Assembly (NCBI RefSeq): GCF_018402175.1
Contig: NZ_JAGYJK010000018.1
Span: 496,001 to 560,000 of the forward strand
Direction: 5' to 3'
DNA: 64,000 nt
DNA from: Yoonia sp.
GTDB lineage: Bacteria > Pseudomonadota > Alphaproteobacteria > Rhodobacterales > Rhodobacteraceae
A model generated the notes under the pieces. That model searched no databases and was not told the origin of the DNA. It was given only the letters and a program-made list of their open reading frames with translations. How positions within the stretch are numbered: the stretch's first letter is position 1; every line of letters starts with the position of its first letter. Made by a program: the position numbers and the translations under genes. This document shows, in pieces, positions 7,768 to 16,571 of this stretch.

Positions 7768-8435
7768 CAGCCCTGCGCGACGCAGCCACGATCATCGTGC
7801 TGCGCGACGCAGCCACACGCCCTGCCGTCCTGATGGGACAGCGCGGCGCATCAATGGCCTTCATGCCGGGCAAATTCGTATTTCCGGGCGGTGCGGTTGA
7901 CCCCAATGACAGCCGCATCCCGCTGCCGGACCTGTCGCCGCGTGATCAGGCAAGGTTGCTGGCCGACAGCAGCATTGCCCCCGATTGCCTTGCCGCCGCC
8001 GCGATCCGCGAATTATGGGAAGAAACCGGCCAGATACTGGGCGCGCCCGCCCGATGGCCCGACCCGCCGCAAGGCTGGCGCGGTTTCGCTGCCACCGGCC
8101 ACCGGCCCAACGGCGCCGCGCTGCAATTCTTTTTCCGCGCGGTCACGCCTGTCGGTGCGCCGCGCCGGTTCGATGCACGGTTCTTTCTGGCAGATGCCGC
8201 CGATCTGGTCACCGACCCCGACGATTTCACCCGCGCCGAGGATGAACTGGCCAATCTGCAATGGGTGGCCCTTGATCAGGCGCGCAGCTTTGATCTGCCC
8301 TTCATCACACAGGTCGTGCTGGCGGAACTGATGGGCCATATCGCGCGCGGCGGCGATCTGCCCGATGTGCCGTTCTTTCGCAACGATGACGAGGCGCATC
8401 TGGTCAGCCGCCTTGGCGGGCGATCCCCGCTTTAA
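7764..8435 (+). CDS. Nudix hydrolase with a split Nudix box
   Basis: 223 aa. The substrate-side strand FMPGKFVFPGGAV and the catalytic end of the Nudix box RELWEETG are both present, but they are separated by about 50 residues, instead of the compact GX5EX7REUXEEXGU spacing. A long insertion inside the box is known from NUDT19-type enzymes, which act on CoA derivatives; that parallel is suggestive only. The start overlaps the DUF983 stop. The 3' end overlaps the convergent desaturase gene by 4 bases. Confidence 0.8.
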   Translation: MTALRDAATIIVLRDAATRPAVLMGQRGASMAFMPGKFVFPGGAVDPNDSRIPLPDLSPRDQARLLADSSIAPDCLAAAAIRELWEETGQILGAPARWPDPPQGWRGFAATGHRPNGAALQFFFRAVTPVGAPRRFDARFFLADAADLVTDPDDFTRAEDELANLQWVALDQARSFDLPFITQVVLAELMGHIARGGDLPDVPFFRNDDEAHLVSRLGGRSPL

Positions 8436-9310
8436 CGCGGCCAGAGTGGATGCGGCACCGGATCTTTCGCCCGCCACAGATACAGCCGGAAAATCTGGCC
8501 GTAGGACCGGAACAGATAGCCGCCATTGCGGCGCAAGTAATGATCCTTGCGCGCGCGGTAAACGGCGGGCAACGCATACCATGGCACGGTGGGATGCATA
8601 TGATGTACGACATGCAGGTTGTTATTCAGGAACAAAAACGCCAGCGGCCCGCGATCCTCGATAATCACGCTGCGGCCACTGGCGCGGGCATGGGCCTGAT
8701 GTTCCAGAAAGGTGCGCAGCTTCAGCAGCGACAGCCCCAGATAGGCCGCCAGCAGATAGGCCCAGACCGGCATCGGTGACGCCGCCACCAGCGCCAGCAC
8801 TGCCACCATGACCGGCAGATGCAGCAGCCATGCGCGGCCAATCGCGGCCGTCCCCTGCCGCCATTCGGAGATCCCGAAACCGACCGTCCCCAGCAGCGGC
8901 CCCAGCAAAAGCCGCCCCGCCAGCGTATTGTTCCACCCCAGCACGATCTGCAGTATGCGCGGTAACCGGTCCCAGACCGCAGGGTCCAGATAATTGCTTT
9001 CAGGATCGTCATAAGGGTCAGTGATCACCTCGTCATGGTGATGCGCACGGTGTGTGGCAGCAAAGCGGGCATAGGGAATAACCAGCGTCAGCGGCGGCCA
9101 GACCAACAGATCGTTGAGCCATTGCACCCCGAACGGATGGCCATGGATCGCCTCATGCTGCAGCGAGGAGTGCAGCGCGATGGCCACCCCCGCCAGGATC
9201 ACACCCAGCGGCAGTGGCAACAGCCAGAGCGCGGCCCCCCAGACGGCATAACAGCCAAGGATCAGGATCAGGGTGGGCCATGCGATGCGGGAAAAAGCGT
9301 GTGTTTTCAT
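8432..9310 (-). CDS. Fatty acid desaturase (membrane di-iron)
   Basis: 292-aa integral membrane protein with the three histidine clusters of membrane desaturases/hydroxylases: HEAIHGH (about 52-58), HRAHHHD (about 88-94) and HVVHHMHP (about 233-240). Hydrophobic helices flank them. Relatives introduce double bonds into acyl chains or hydroxylate carotenoids and lipids; the substrate is not evident. It is the only gene on its strand here and is divergent from the XRE regulator, which could control it (inferred from position only). Confidence 0.85.
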   Translation of the reverse strand: MKTHAFSRIAWPTLILILGCYAVWGAALWLLPLPLGVILAGVAIALHSSLQHEAIHGHPFGVQWLNDLLVWPPLTLVIPYARFAATHRAHHHDEVITDPYDDPESNYLDPAVWDRLPRILQIVLGWNNTLAGRLLLGPLLGTVGFGISEWRQGTAAIGRAWLLHLPVMVAVLALVAASPMPVWAYLLAAYLGLSLLKLRTFLEHQAHARASGRSVIIEDRGPLAFLFLNNNLHVVHHMHPTVPWYALPAVYRARKDHYLRRNGGYLFRSYGQIFRLYLWRAKDPVPHPLWPR

Positions 9311-9392
9311 ACCGCAACACTACGCTGGGCAAGAAGCTGCGTGAATGTCGTGACTAGTTCACAAAAATCAGTAAACGTGATAAATATTAACA

Positions 9393-10292
9393 ATGATGCG
9401 AATAATCGACAAACGTGACCGCGCCCGCCTGTTCCGTGACCGGCTGGTCGCGGCGATGGACCGGACCGGTATCACGCAGGCCGCGCTCGCGCGCCGGACC
9501 GGCGTTGACCGATCAACCCTGTCACAATTGCTCAAGGATCAGGGCGCGCGGCTGCCCAATGCGCAACTGGTCGCGGAATGTTCGGCCGCCCTTGGCGTCA
9601 GCGCGGATTGGCTTTTGGGCCTGTCGGACTTCCCCGAACAGGCCGCCGATCTGGTGGCCGCCGCGATTTCCATGCCCGAAGCCTCCCGCGCCATGGGCGA
9701 TGACCAGATCTTTGCCTGGCACCAGGAGGCCGCAGGCTACAAGATCCGCCACGTGCCATCGGGCCTGCCCGATATGCTCAAAACCACCGATATGCTGCGC
9801 TGGGAATATGCACCAGCGGTGGGCAAGACAATCGAGCAGGCGATCGGGGCCAGTGCGGACCGGCTGGGCTGGATGCAGCAGTCGAAATCGGATTACGAAA
9901 TCGCCCTGCCGCTGTCGGAGCTGGACAGTTTCGCGCGCGGTCAAGGCTATTACGCGGGCCTGCCGGTCAACGTCCGGCAGGACCAGCTGCGCCGCTTCCG
10001 CGATCTGCATGACCAGCTTTACCCCGCCCTGCGGCTGCATCTGTTTGACAAGCGCGCGGTCTATTCCGCCCCGGTCACAGTCTTTGGGCCGCTTCTGGCG
10101 GTGATCTATCTGGGGCGCAATTACATCGCCTTTCGCGACACAGAACGGGTCACAGCGATCACGCGGCATTTCGACATGCTGGTGCGGGGCAGCAAGATCG
10201 GCCAGGGCGACATGGCCGCGCATTTCGACGCGCTGATCCGCCTTGCCGCTACGGCTGAACCAGCATCAGACGGCCCAGATCATAGCCGTTGA
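9393..10292 (+). CDS. XRE-family transcriptional regulator
   Basis: 299 aa. An N-terminal Cro/CI-type helix-turn-helix at about residues 15-75 (RTGITQAALARRTGVDRSTL, then LGVSADWLLGLSD) is joined to a long C-terminal domain of unknown type (about 90-290). The ATG lies in an AT-rich stretch (GTGATAAATATTAACA) without an obvious ribosome site, so translation could be leaderless or start slightly downstream. It is divergent from the desaturase. Its last 44 bases overlap the 3' end of the convergent lipocalin gene. Confidence 0.8.
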   Translation: MMRIIDKRDRARLFRDRLVAAMDRTGITQAALARRTGVDRSTLSQLLKDQGARLPNAQLVAECSAALGVSADWLLGLSDFPEQAADLVAAAISMPEASRAMGDDQIFAWHQEAAGYKIRHVPSGLPDMLKTTDMLRWEYAPAVGKTIEQAIGASADRLGWMQQSKSDYEIALPLSELDSFARGQGYYAGLPVNVRQDQLRRFRDLHDQLYPALRLHLFDKRAVYSAPVTVFGPLLAVIYLGRNYIAFRDTERVTAITRHFDMLVRGSKIGQGDMAAHFDALIRLAATAEPASDGPDHSR

Positions 10293-10794
10293 ACGCCAGC
10301 ATCGCGCGCGCCGCTTCCAGCCTGTCGGCAGGGATCACCGGATCGCGGTTCAAAATCCACCCTGACCGGCCATCAGGTGCGCCCAGCACGACCGTGCGAT
10401 AGGTTTCATCCGCCCATAGCACCCAAAGATCGGCGCCCACAAACGGCACTGACGCAAACCGGACCTTCAACCGCCCCGGCCCGACGAGATCGGCAGCACC
10501 TTCAATCACCGACCGGACCGTGCCATCCGGCCTACGGCAGGTGTTGCGCACAGAAATCCGCCCGTCCGGCAAGGCGCCATAGTCCGCCGTGACCCCGACA
10601 CAACCCGCCTCGAACGGCACTGGATAGCGCGCGACCTCGTACCATGTTCCCAAAAACTGCTGCGGCGAAAAAACGGCCTTGGACGCCAAAGGCACGGATG
10701 TATCGCGGTACACCTCGAACAGCCCGCCGCGCGGCTCTCCGGGTTGCACCGCACAGCCCGCCAGCAGGACCGCCATCATCACGAAGTTGCGCAA
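10249..10794 (-). CDS. blc: Bacterial lipocalin lipoprotein (Blc-like)
   Basis: 181 aa from the preferred start. The lipocalin signature FLGTWYEVARYPVPFE, the RNTC segment and the C-terminal LNRDP region are present, as in outer-membrane Blc proteins that bind lysophospholipids or fatty acids. A TTG start at 10794 gives MRNFVMMAVLLAGC, a proper lipoprotein signal with lipobox LAGC, preceded by AGGGG. Starting further upstream at 10869 would read through the intergenic repeat at 10805-10830, which is unlikely. Internal ATGs at 10779 and 10776 are alternatives but leave no basic N-region. Confidence 0.82.
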   Translation of the reverse strand: MRNFVMMAVLLAGCAVQPGEPRGGLFEVYRDTSVPLASKAVFSPQQFLGTWYEVARYPVPFEAGCVGVTADYGALPDGRISVRNTCRRPDGTVRSVIEGAADLVGPGRLKVRFASVPFVGADLWVLWADETYRTVVLGAPDGRSGWILNRDPVIPADRLEAARAMLAFNGYDLGRLMLVQP

Positions 10795-10804
10795 ACTGGC
10801 CCCT

Positions 10805-10830
10805 GACTTCTTATTTCCAAAAATACTCCC
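10805..10830 (-). repeat. Dispersed intergenic repeat, box R1 (copy A)
   Basis: The plus strand reads GACTTCTTATTTCCAAAAAT then ACTCCC. The same box recurs at 19194-19219 (opposite orientation) and 54221-54245. This copy lies between the aldo/keto reductase stop and the lipocalin start, with no clear R2 partner. Confidence 0.8.
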
Positions 10831-10873
10831 GCGCGGCGCGCTCCGGTCCCGCTTGGGGGACCGGATCACCCCT

Positions 10874-11914
10874 TCAATAGGGCATCGGGTTCGCTCTATG
10901 CGCCGCCCCGATCGCCGCGATCAGATCATCCGACAACAAAGTATCGCGCCCCGCAAGGATATGCGCCAGTTGCGCCTTGTTGGTCGCGCCAAAAATCGCC
11001 GAAACAGGAAAAGGCCGCGTCGCCTGCCAGGCCATCGCCATATGCACCGGATCGACGCCATGGTCGCGGGCCAGGTCCAGATAGACCTGCGTGACGGGCA
11101 AGGTGCGCGGCGTCATCCGCCCGCCCAGATTGCCGTTGATCGCCAAACGGCTGCCTGCGGGCACCTCGTGTTGATACTTGCCGGTCAGCAATCCGCAGGC
11201 CAAAGGCGAAAAGGCCAAAAGCGTCACATCCTCGTTCACCGCCATTTCGGCCAAGTCGGTGTCATAGAGCCGCGACAACAGCGAATATTCGTTCTGCACC
11301 GATACCATACGTGGCAGACCAGCAGTTGTCGCCTGGTCGATCCACTTGGTCATGCCCCAGGCGCTTTCGTTGCTCATGCCGATCGCGCGGATCTTGCCCG
11401 CCGTGACGCAATCGTCCAGTGCGGACAGCACGTCGAGCATATGATCCATCGTCTGCTGGCGGTCCTGCCCCGACGGATCATAGGTCCAGTTCTGGCGAAA
11501 CGCATAAGACCCCCGTTCAGGCCAATGCATCTGGTACAGGTCGATCACATCGGTCTGCAACCGGCGCAGGGACGCATCCACCGCCTGCCGGATCACCGCT
11601 CCGTCATAGCCATACCCGTCGCGCACCCAGCCTGGGTTGTTGCCTGACACCTTGGTGGCAATCACAACCTCGGACCGGCGGCCCGACTTTGCGATCCATT
11701 CGCCGACAATGGTTTCCGACAGCCCCACGGTTTCGGCGCGGATCGGGTTGACCGGATACATTTCCGCCGTGTCGATGAAATTGATCCCCGCATCCAGCGC
11801 CATGTCGATCTGGGCATAGGCATCGGCACGGTCGGTCTGGTTGCCATAGGTCATGGTGCCAAGACACCAGTCAGTGACCATGATGTCACTGCGGCCAAGC
11901 GCGATCTTTTGCAT
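10874..11914 (-). CDS. Aldo/keto reductase (Tas-like)
   Basis: 346-aa TIM-barrel NADPH-dependent oxidoreductase. Catalytic tetrad candidates are Asp and Tyr in FIDTAEMYPVN, Lys in VIATKVSG and His in DLYQMHWPERG. The length and MQKIALGRSDIMVTDWCLG start match the Tas/YajO-like group. The natural substrate is unknown. It is the upstream neighbour of the lipocalin on the same strand, separated by an intergenic repeat, so it is probably an independent unit. Confidence 0.88.
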   Translation of the reverse strand: MQKIALGRSDIMVTDWCLGTMTYGNQTDRADAYAQIDMALDAGINFIDTAEMYPVNPIRAETVGLSETIVGEWIAKSGRRSEVVIATKVSGNNPGWVRDGYGYDGAVIRQAVDASLRRLQTDVIDLYQMHWPERGSYAFRQNWTYDPSGQDRQQTMDHMLDVLSALDDCVTAGKIRAIGMSNESAWGMTKWIDQATTAGLPRMVSVQNEYSLLSRLYDTDLAEMAVNEDVTLLAFSPLACGLLTGKYQHEVPAGSRLAINGNLGGRMTPRTLPVTQVYLDLARDHGVDPVHMAMAWQATRPFPVSAIFGATNKAQLAHILAGRDTLLSDDLIAAIGAAHRANPMPY

Positions 11915-11928
11915 GGTTTTATCCGCGA

Positions 11929-12402
11929 TCAGAACCGGTAGACCAGACCCAGACGGGTGGTCGTCGTATTCTCGGTATCGCCGTCCCGGATAAAGGACCG
12001 GATAAATTCACCGCGCAGCGCCATGTTGCCCTGCAGGTCGAATTCACCGCCAAGGCCAAGGCTCAGCCCGGTATCGGTGACATTATCATAGACGAATTGA
12101 TCGACACCAGCGGCACCAAATGCCGTGACCGTGCCGAAATCATACCGTGCCACACCGCGCAGGCGGCGGGTGTTGAAATCGCTGCTCGCGCCCAGCGCCA
12201 GCCCGAATTCAGCCTCGGCGCCAAAGGCAAGCGGCGCGTCAGCCGTGGCAACACCACCAAGGACGCTGATCAGCATATCGGATGACCCTGCATGCGGCAG
12301 CGCATAATCGCCACCAATGGCGCCATAGCCTTCGAGCGCGTGCAAAGGGCTGGCAAGGGTCAGGGCAGTAACAACGGCGGCAAGTAGTCTCATCGATGGC
12401 AA
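11929..12402 (-). CDS. Predicted outer-membrane beta-barrel protein
   Basis: 157 aa. A signal peptide (RLLAAVVTALTLASPLHA, cleavage near residue 22) is followed by alternating polar/hydrophobic strands (FGAEAEFGLALG, LRGVARYDFG, LGLGGEFDLQ). The C-terminus YRF, with a terminal aromatic residue, is typical of Bam-dependent outer-membrane barrels. About eight strands would fit an OmpX/OmpW-sized barrel. The start may be the second Met (12393). It lies 14 bp upstream of the aldo/keto reductase on the same strand. Confidence 0.65.
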   Translation of the reverse strand: MPSMRLLAAVVTALTLASPLHALEGYGAIGGDYALPHAGSSDMLISVLGGVATADAPLAFGAEAEFGLALGASSDFNTRRLRGVARYDFGTVTAFGAAGVDQFVYDNVTDTGLSLGLGGEFDLQGNMALRGEFIRSFIRDGDTENTTTTRLGLVYRF

Positions 12403-12529
12403 CCTTTCGTTGAAAATAGTCCGTTAAGACCGTGTAAACCGCAAGATGCTGCGGTGCAACAGATGTCGCGCATCTGGCATCTGCTGCGTGACATGGTTAT
12501 GCAGGGGCGAAACTTTGCAAGGACGTCGC

Positions 12530-14242
12530 ATGGCCCGCCATCTGATCACTTCCGCCATTCCCTATATCAACGGGATCAAGCATCTGGGCAATCTTGTCGG
12601 CAGCCAGCTGCCTGCCGATCTTTACGCCCGCTACCTGCGCAGCCGCGGGCATGAAGTGTTGTTTTTATGTGCCACTGACGAACACGGCACACCCGCTGAA
12701 CTGGCCGCTGCCAAGGCAGGCAAAGCTGTCGCCGAATATTGCGCCGAAATGCACGATGTACAGGCGCGCATCGCGGACGGGTTCGGTCTGTCGTTCGATC
12801 ACTTCGGCCGGTCCTCCAGCCCGCAGAACCATCGCCTGACCCAAGCCATGGCAGGCCGTCTGGCCGAAATGGGCCTGATCCGCGAAGTGACCGAAGATCA
12901 GGTTTATTCCGTCACCGATGGCCGGTTCCTTCCCGACCGCTATATCGAAGGCACCTGCCCCAATTGCGGCTTTGAGTCCGCCCGCGGCGATCAATGCGAC
13001 AATTGCACCAAGCAGCTTGACCCCACCGACCTGATCAATCCGCGGTCCACCATTTCAGGGGCCACCGATCTGGAGGTGCGCACGACCAAGCATCTGTACC
13101 TGCGGCAATCGGAACTGAAAGGCGCGCTGGCCGACTGGATCGACAGCAAGAAAGACTGGCCAATCCTGACGACATCCATTGCGAAAAAATGGCTCAACGA
13201 TGGTGACGGATTGCAAGATCGCGGCATCACGCGTGATCTGGACTGGGGTATCCCCGTGCGCAAGGGCGATCAGGACTGGCCCGGCATGGAAGGCAAGGTG
13301 TTCTATGTCTGGTTCGATGCCCCCATCGAATATATCGCCTGCGCGCAGGAATGGCAGGATGCGGGCAAAGGGGCCGATTGGAAACGCTGGTGGCGCACCG
13401 ACAAAGGTGCGGATGATGTCCGCTACACCCAATTCATGGGCAAGGATAACGTGCCGTTTCACACCCTGTCGTTCCCGGCCACGATCATGGGCACGCAGGA
13501 ACCGTGGAAGCTGGTGGATTACATCAAATCCTTCAATTACCTCAACTATGACGGCGGCCAGTTCAGCACCTCGCGCGGGCGCGGCGTGTTCATGGATCAG
13601 GCACTGGAGATTCTGCCATCCGATTACTGGCGCTGGTGGCTGTTGTCGCATGCACCCGAGACATCGGATGCCGAATTCACATGGGATGCGTTCCAGCAGG
13701 ATGTGAACAAGGATCTGGCCGATGTGCTGGGCAATTTCGTCAGCCGGATCACCAAATTCTGTCGGTCCAAATTCGGCGAAACCATCCCCGCAGGCGGCAC
13801 ACAGGGTGCGGCTGAAGAGGCGCTGATCGCCGCCCTGACCCAACGACTGACCGCCTATCAGGGCCATATGGACGGCATCGAAGTCCGCAAGGCCGCGGCA
13901 GAGCTGCGTGCGATCTGGGTGCTGGGCAACGAATACCTGCAAGCCAACGCGCCTTGGACCACGATCAAAACCGACCCCGACACGGCTGCGATGCAGGTCC
14001 GGCTTGGCCTGAATCTGATCCGTCTTTATGCCGTGCTGTCCGCGCCCTTTATCCCCGATGCCAGCAAGGTCCTGCTGGACGCGATGCAGACAGATGATGC
14101 CGCCTGGCCGGATGATATCGGCGCGGCCCTGACAGCCCTGCCCACCGGTCATGCGTTTACGGTGCCGGACAACCTGTTCCGCAAGATCACCGATGACGAA
14201 CGCGCGGGTTGGGCGGAACGGTTCGCAGGCGTGCGGACCTGA
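12530..14242 (+). CDS. metG: Methionyl-tRNA synthetase
   Basis: 570-aa class I aminoacyl-tRNA synthetase that charges tRNA-Met. The HIGH-type motif is seen as GIKHLGNL (about residues 14-21), a zinc knuckle as [17 protein letters not shown] (about 143-159), and the KMSKS equivalent as [10 protein letters not shown] (about 344-353). An anticodon-binding helical domain follows. ATG 12530 gives [15 protein letters not shown] and is preceded by AAGGA. It is a single-gene unit with its own terminator at 14262-14294. Confidence 0.97.
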   Translation: MARHLITSAIPYINGIKHLGNLVGSQLPADLYARYLRSRGHEVLFLCATDEHGTPAELAAAKAGKAVAEYCAEMHDVQARIADGFGLSFDHFGRSSSPQNHRLTQAMAGRLAEMGLIREVTEDQVYSVTDGRFLPDRYIEGTCPNCGFESARGDQCDNCTKQLDPTDLINPRSTISGATDLEVRTTKHLYLRQSELKGALADWIDSKKDWPILTTSIAKKWLNDGDGLQDRGITRDLDWGIPVRKGDQDWPGMEGKVFYVWFDAPIEYIACAQEWQDAGKGADWKRWWRTDKGADDVRYTQFMGKDNVPFHTLSFPATIMGTQEPWKLVDYIKSFNYLNYDGGQFSTSRGRGVFMDQALEILPSDYWRWWLLSHAPETSDAEFTWDAFQQDVNKDLADVLGNFVSRITKFCRSKFGETIPAGGTQGAAEEALIAALTQRLTAYQGHMDGIEVRKAAAELRAIWVLGNEYLQANAPWTTIKTDPDTAAMQVRLGLNLIRLYAVLSAPFIPDASKVLLDAMQTDDAAWPDDIGAALTALPTGHAFTVPDNLFRKITDDERAGWAERFAGVRT

Positions 14243-14261
14243 TGATCTGCTAAAAGGTCAG

Positions 14262-14294
14262 GCCTTGGCGCACGATCCGCGCCAAGGCTTTTTT
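14262..14294 (+). terminator. Rho-independent terminator of metG
   Basis: A perfect 10-bp stem GCCTTGGCGC / GCGCCAAGGC with a 7-base loop is followed by TTTTTT, 20 bp after the metG stop. The T-run abuts the stop of the convergent TRAP gene. Confidence 0.92.
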
Positions 14295-14295
14295 A

Positions 14296-15450
14296 TCACA
14301 GACCAGCGAACAGATCGACGGCACCACGGCGCGCGAAATATTCGGTCTGGCTGATCGGGCCTGCGCCGTTGACCAGCGCGCGATAGGACTCATAGCTTTC
14401 CACGATCCGGCGGCCCAGATCGTCGTCATTAGCCACGCTTGCGGTGACGTCAAAGGACACGCGCGACAATTCGTTCCAGACATCATCTGGCAGACGGGTC
14501 GGCTGGACTCCGGATTCTGCCAGCAACTGGACCAGCGCGATCCCGTTGTTGCCATAGAAATCCGCCGTATGCGACGTCAGTTCTGCATCACAGATGGTTT
14601 CGAACAAGGCCCGGTCCTGTGCGTCAAGGCTGTTCCACAGATCGAGGTTCATGCCAAAAGACGCCATTGTGCCAGGCTCGTGAAAGCCGGGGTAAATATA
14701 GGTCGTCAGCAATTTCTGGAACCCGAATTGCAGGTCATTGTAAGGGCCGACCCATTCGGTCGCGTCGATTGATCCTTCGAACAAGGCAGAGACGATCCCG
14801 TCAGCGGGCAGGCTGACCGCGGTCGCGCCCATCGCGGCCAGCACCTGCGCCCCAAGGCCGGGCAGACGCATGATCAGGCCCTCAAAATCATCGGCGGTCA
14901 GGATCTCTTTGTTGAACCAGCCGCCCATCTGGATACCCGTGCCACCGCAGGCAATCGCCTTGACGTTATAGCGCGCGTTCAATTCGTCCCATAACGCCTG
15001 CCCACCGCCAAACTTTGTCCAAGCCGTCTGTTCAGGCGTTGTCAGCCCCAAAGGCACGGTGGTGAAAAAGTTAAAACCGCGGTGCTTGTTCTGGAAATAA
15101 TATTCAGCGGAATGGTACAGATCGACCTCGCCCGCGCCGACCGCGTCATGCACGCCGAAAGCCGGGACCAATTCGCCCGGCCAGTACAATTCGATATTAT
15201 AGCGCCCGTCAGAGGCGATGTTGATCTGCTCGGCCAGACGCACGGCGCTGTCGGCCAGACCGCCCAGCCCCGCAGGCCAGGACGAGGCTAGGCGCAAGGT
15301 GCGTGGCGCACCCTGCGCGATGGCTGGGGCGGCCAAGGCGGCAGCCCCTGTCAGCGCCGCACCACAGCCAAGCAAGGCACGCCTGCGCGACATGGCCTTG
15401 GCGGTTGATGGCGCGTTCAGCATGGTGTTGTCTTTCGCTGCATCTGTCAT
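14296..15450 (-). CDS. TRAP transporter solute-binding protein, DctP family
   Basis: 384 aa. The N-terminus carries SRRRALLGCGAALTGAAALA, a twin-arginine-like signal ending near AIAQ, then a DctP fold with LRLASSWPAGLGGLADSAVR, VDLYHSAEYYFQNK and the family region LIMRLPGLGAQVLAAMGATA. It resembles DctP proteins that bind alpha-keto or mannitol-type acids. The ATG at 15450 overlaps the stop of the upstream paralogue (ATGA), so the two are translationally coupled. No DctQ or DctM membrane subunits are in the window, so it is an orphan unless they are encoded elsewhere. Confidence 0.85.
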   Translation of the reverse strand: MTDAAKDNTMLNAPSTAKAMSRRRALLGCGAALTGAAALAAPAIAQGAPRTLRLASSWPAGLGGLADSAVRLAEQINIASDGRYNIELYWPGELVPAFGVHDAVGAGEVDLYHSAEYYFQNKHRGFNFFTTVPLGLTTPEQTAWTKFGGGQALWDELNARYNVKAIACGGTGIQMGGWFNKEILTADDFEGLIMRLPGLGAQVLAAMGATAVSLPADGIVSALFEGSIDATEWVGPYNDLQFGFQKLLTTYIYPGFHEPGTMASFGMNLDLWNSLDAQDRALFETICDAELTSHTADFYGNNGIALVQLLAESGVQPTRLPDDVWNELSRVSFDVTASVANDDDLGRRIVESYESYRALVNGAGPISQTEYFARRGAVDLFAGL

Positions 15451-16481
15451 TGTCCCAGCGCCCCTTTGCGGGCCGCAACAAACGCGGCCTCGCCGATCTC
15501 GCTCCAGCCAGCGACATCGCCGATAAAGAAAAGATACCCACCAGCCACATCGGCATCGAGTGTGCTGGCAGCAAAAATATCCGACATCACCTGATTGGCC
15601 GCCGCGATCTGCGCATCCCAGATATCGGTGGGCATGGCATGGCGGTTGATCGCCGCGCCTGCTGCCTGCAGGGTCAGGGCGCTCTGATGCATCGAAATCG
15701 TCCGGTTCAGGCCATGTTCGGCCATAATGCAACGTTCCACGATGCCTTTTTGGGCGTCCGACAGCGCGTTCCAGGTCTTCAGATTGATCCCCACCGACAA
15801 GGCCGCAGAGGGGCGGCCCGCATTCGGTGTGGTCATATGCGCAAAGCTCGCAAGCAGGCCGGCGCTTTCCATCTGCGCCACGCTTAGCCCTTCGAACACA
15901 TCAAGGCTGGCCAGATCGACAGCTTCGGCGCGGATGTCCACGACACTGCCGACACCCAACGCACGCATCGCATGCACCCCCAGCCCGACCGACCCCACAG
16001 CCGCGCCGGTCAGATCGTCAAGGCCCGTCAGCGGGGCCTTGGACCACAGCGGCAAGGGGCCGTCATCGCCGATCATAAAGGCCTTTACGCCGTGTTCCAT
16101 CCCCAGCAGGTCCAGCAGGAAACCTCCGTCACCGGCGGACATCCAGCCTTCTAGCTCACTTGGGCTCATACCGCCGGGCATGGCAGAAAAGATGCCAAAA
16201 GCAGGGTTGCTGCCAACAAAGGCCTCTGCTGCAGACAGATAGATGTCCGCCGCACCCGATGACACAATCTGCAGAAACGCGGCAGCATCGGTGGATGGCC
16301 TTTGTGTGACATTCAGCGCAATCATGCCACCTGATACCGCCGCAATCCGCGCCACAAGCGCGCGCGCCGCGTCCGGCCGGTCAGTGACAAGGGACAAGGA
16401 CAAGCTGGCCTGCGCCCGCGCTGGCTGCCCCGCGACCACCATCGCACCCAAACCAGTGCCGAAGAGGGTTCTGCGTTTCAT
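15447..16481 (-). CDS. Divergent TRAP-type solute-binding protein
   Basis: 344 aa. The signal peptide is MKRRTLFGTGLGAMVVAGQP with cleavage near ARAQ (residue 24). The body follows the DctP pattern (AADIYLSAAEAFVGSNPAFG, LTGAAVGSVGLGVHAMRALG, NLKTWNALSDAQKGIVERC) but is clearly diverged from the gene that overlaps its 3' end. Tandem DctP paralogues can bind different ligands, or one may act as a sensor for a signalling system; neither is shown here. It sits 90 bp downstream of the binding-protein/OmpA fusion gene. Confidence 0.75.
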   Translation of the reverse strand: MKRRTLFGTGLGAMVVAGQPARAQASLSLSLVTDRPDAARALVARIAAVSGGMIALNVTQRPSTDAAAFLQIVSSGAADIYLSAAEAFVGSNPAFGIFSAMPGGMSPSELEGWMSAGDGGFLLDLLGMEHGVKAFMIGDDGPLPLWSKAPLTGLDDLTGAAVGSVGLGVHAMRALGVGSVVDIRAEAVDLASLDVFEGLSVAQMESAGLLASFAHMTTPNAGRPSAALSVGINLKTWNALSDAQKGIVERCIMAEHGLNRTISMHQSALTLQAAGAAINRHAMPTDIWDAQIAAANQVMSDIFAASTLDADVAGGYLFFIGDVAGWSEIGEAAFVAARKGALGQ

Positions 16482-16571
16482 CGTTGTTCTTCCTTTGGTC
16501 GCTTGCCGGGCTGGACGCTGTCCTCGGCCCGCAGGATTATGCCTAAATTGGGTGCCAAACGGTCCAGCGGC

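Noticed and set aside
10679-11647. A 322-codon plus-strand frame over the lipocalin/aldo-keto reductase region
   Set aside because: It runs through an intergenic repeat and opposite a clear aldo/keto reductase.
14296-15732. Longer N-terminus (478 codons) for the first TRAP protein
   Set aside because: The extra 94 codons overlap the upstream TRAP gene in another frame; the ATG at 15450 with ATGA coupling and a signal peptide is far better.
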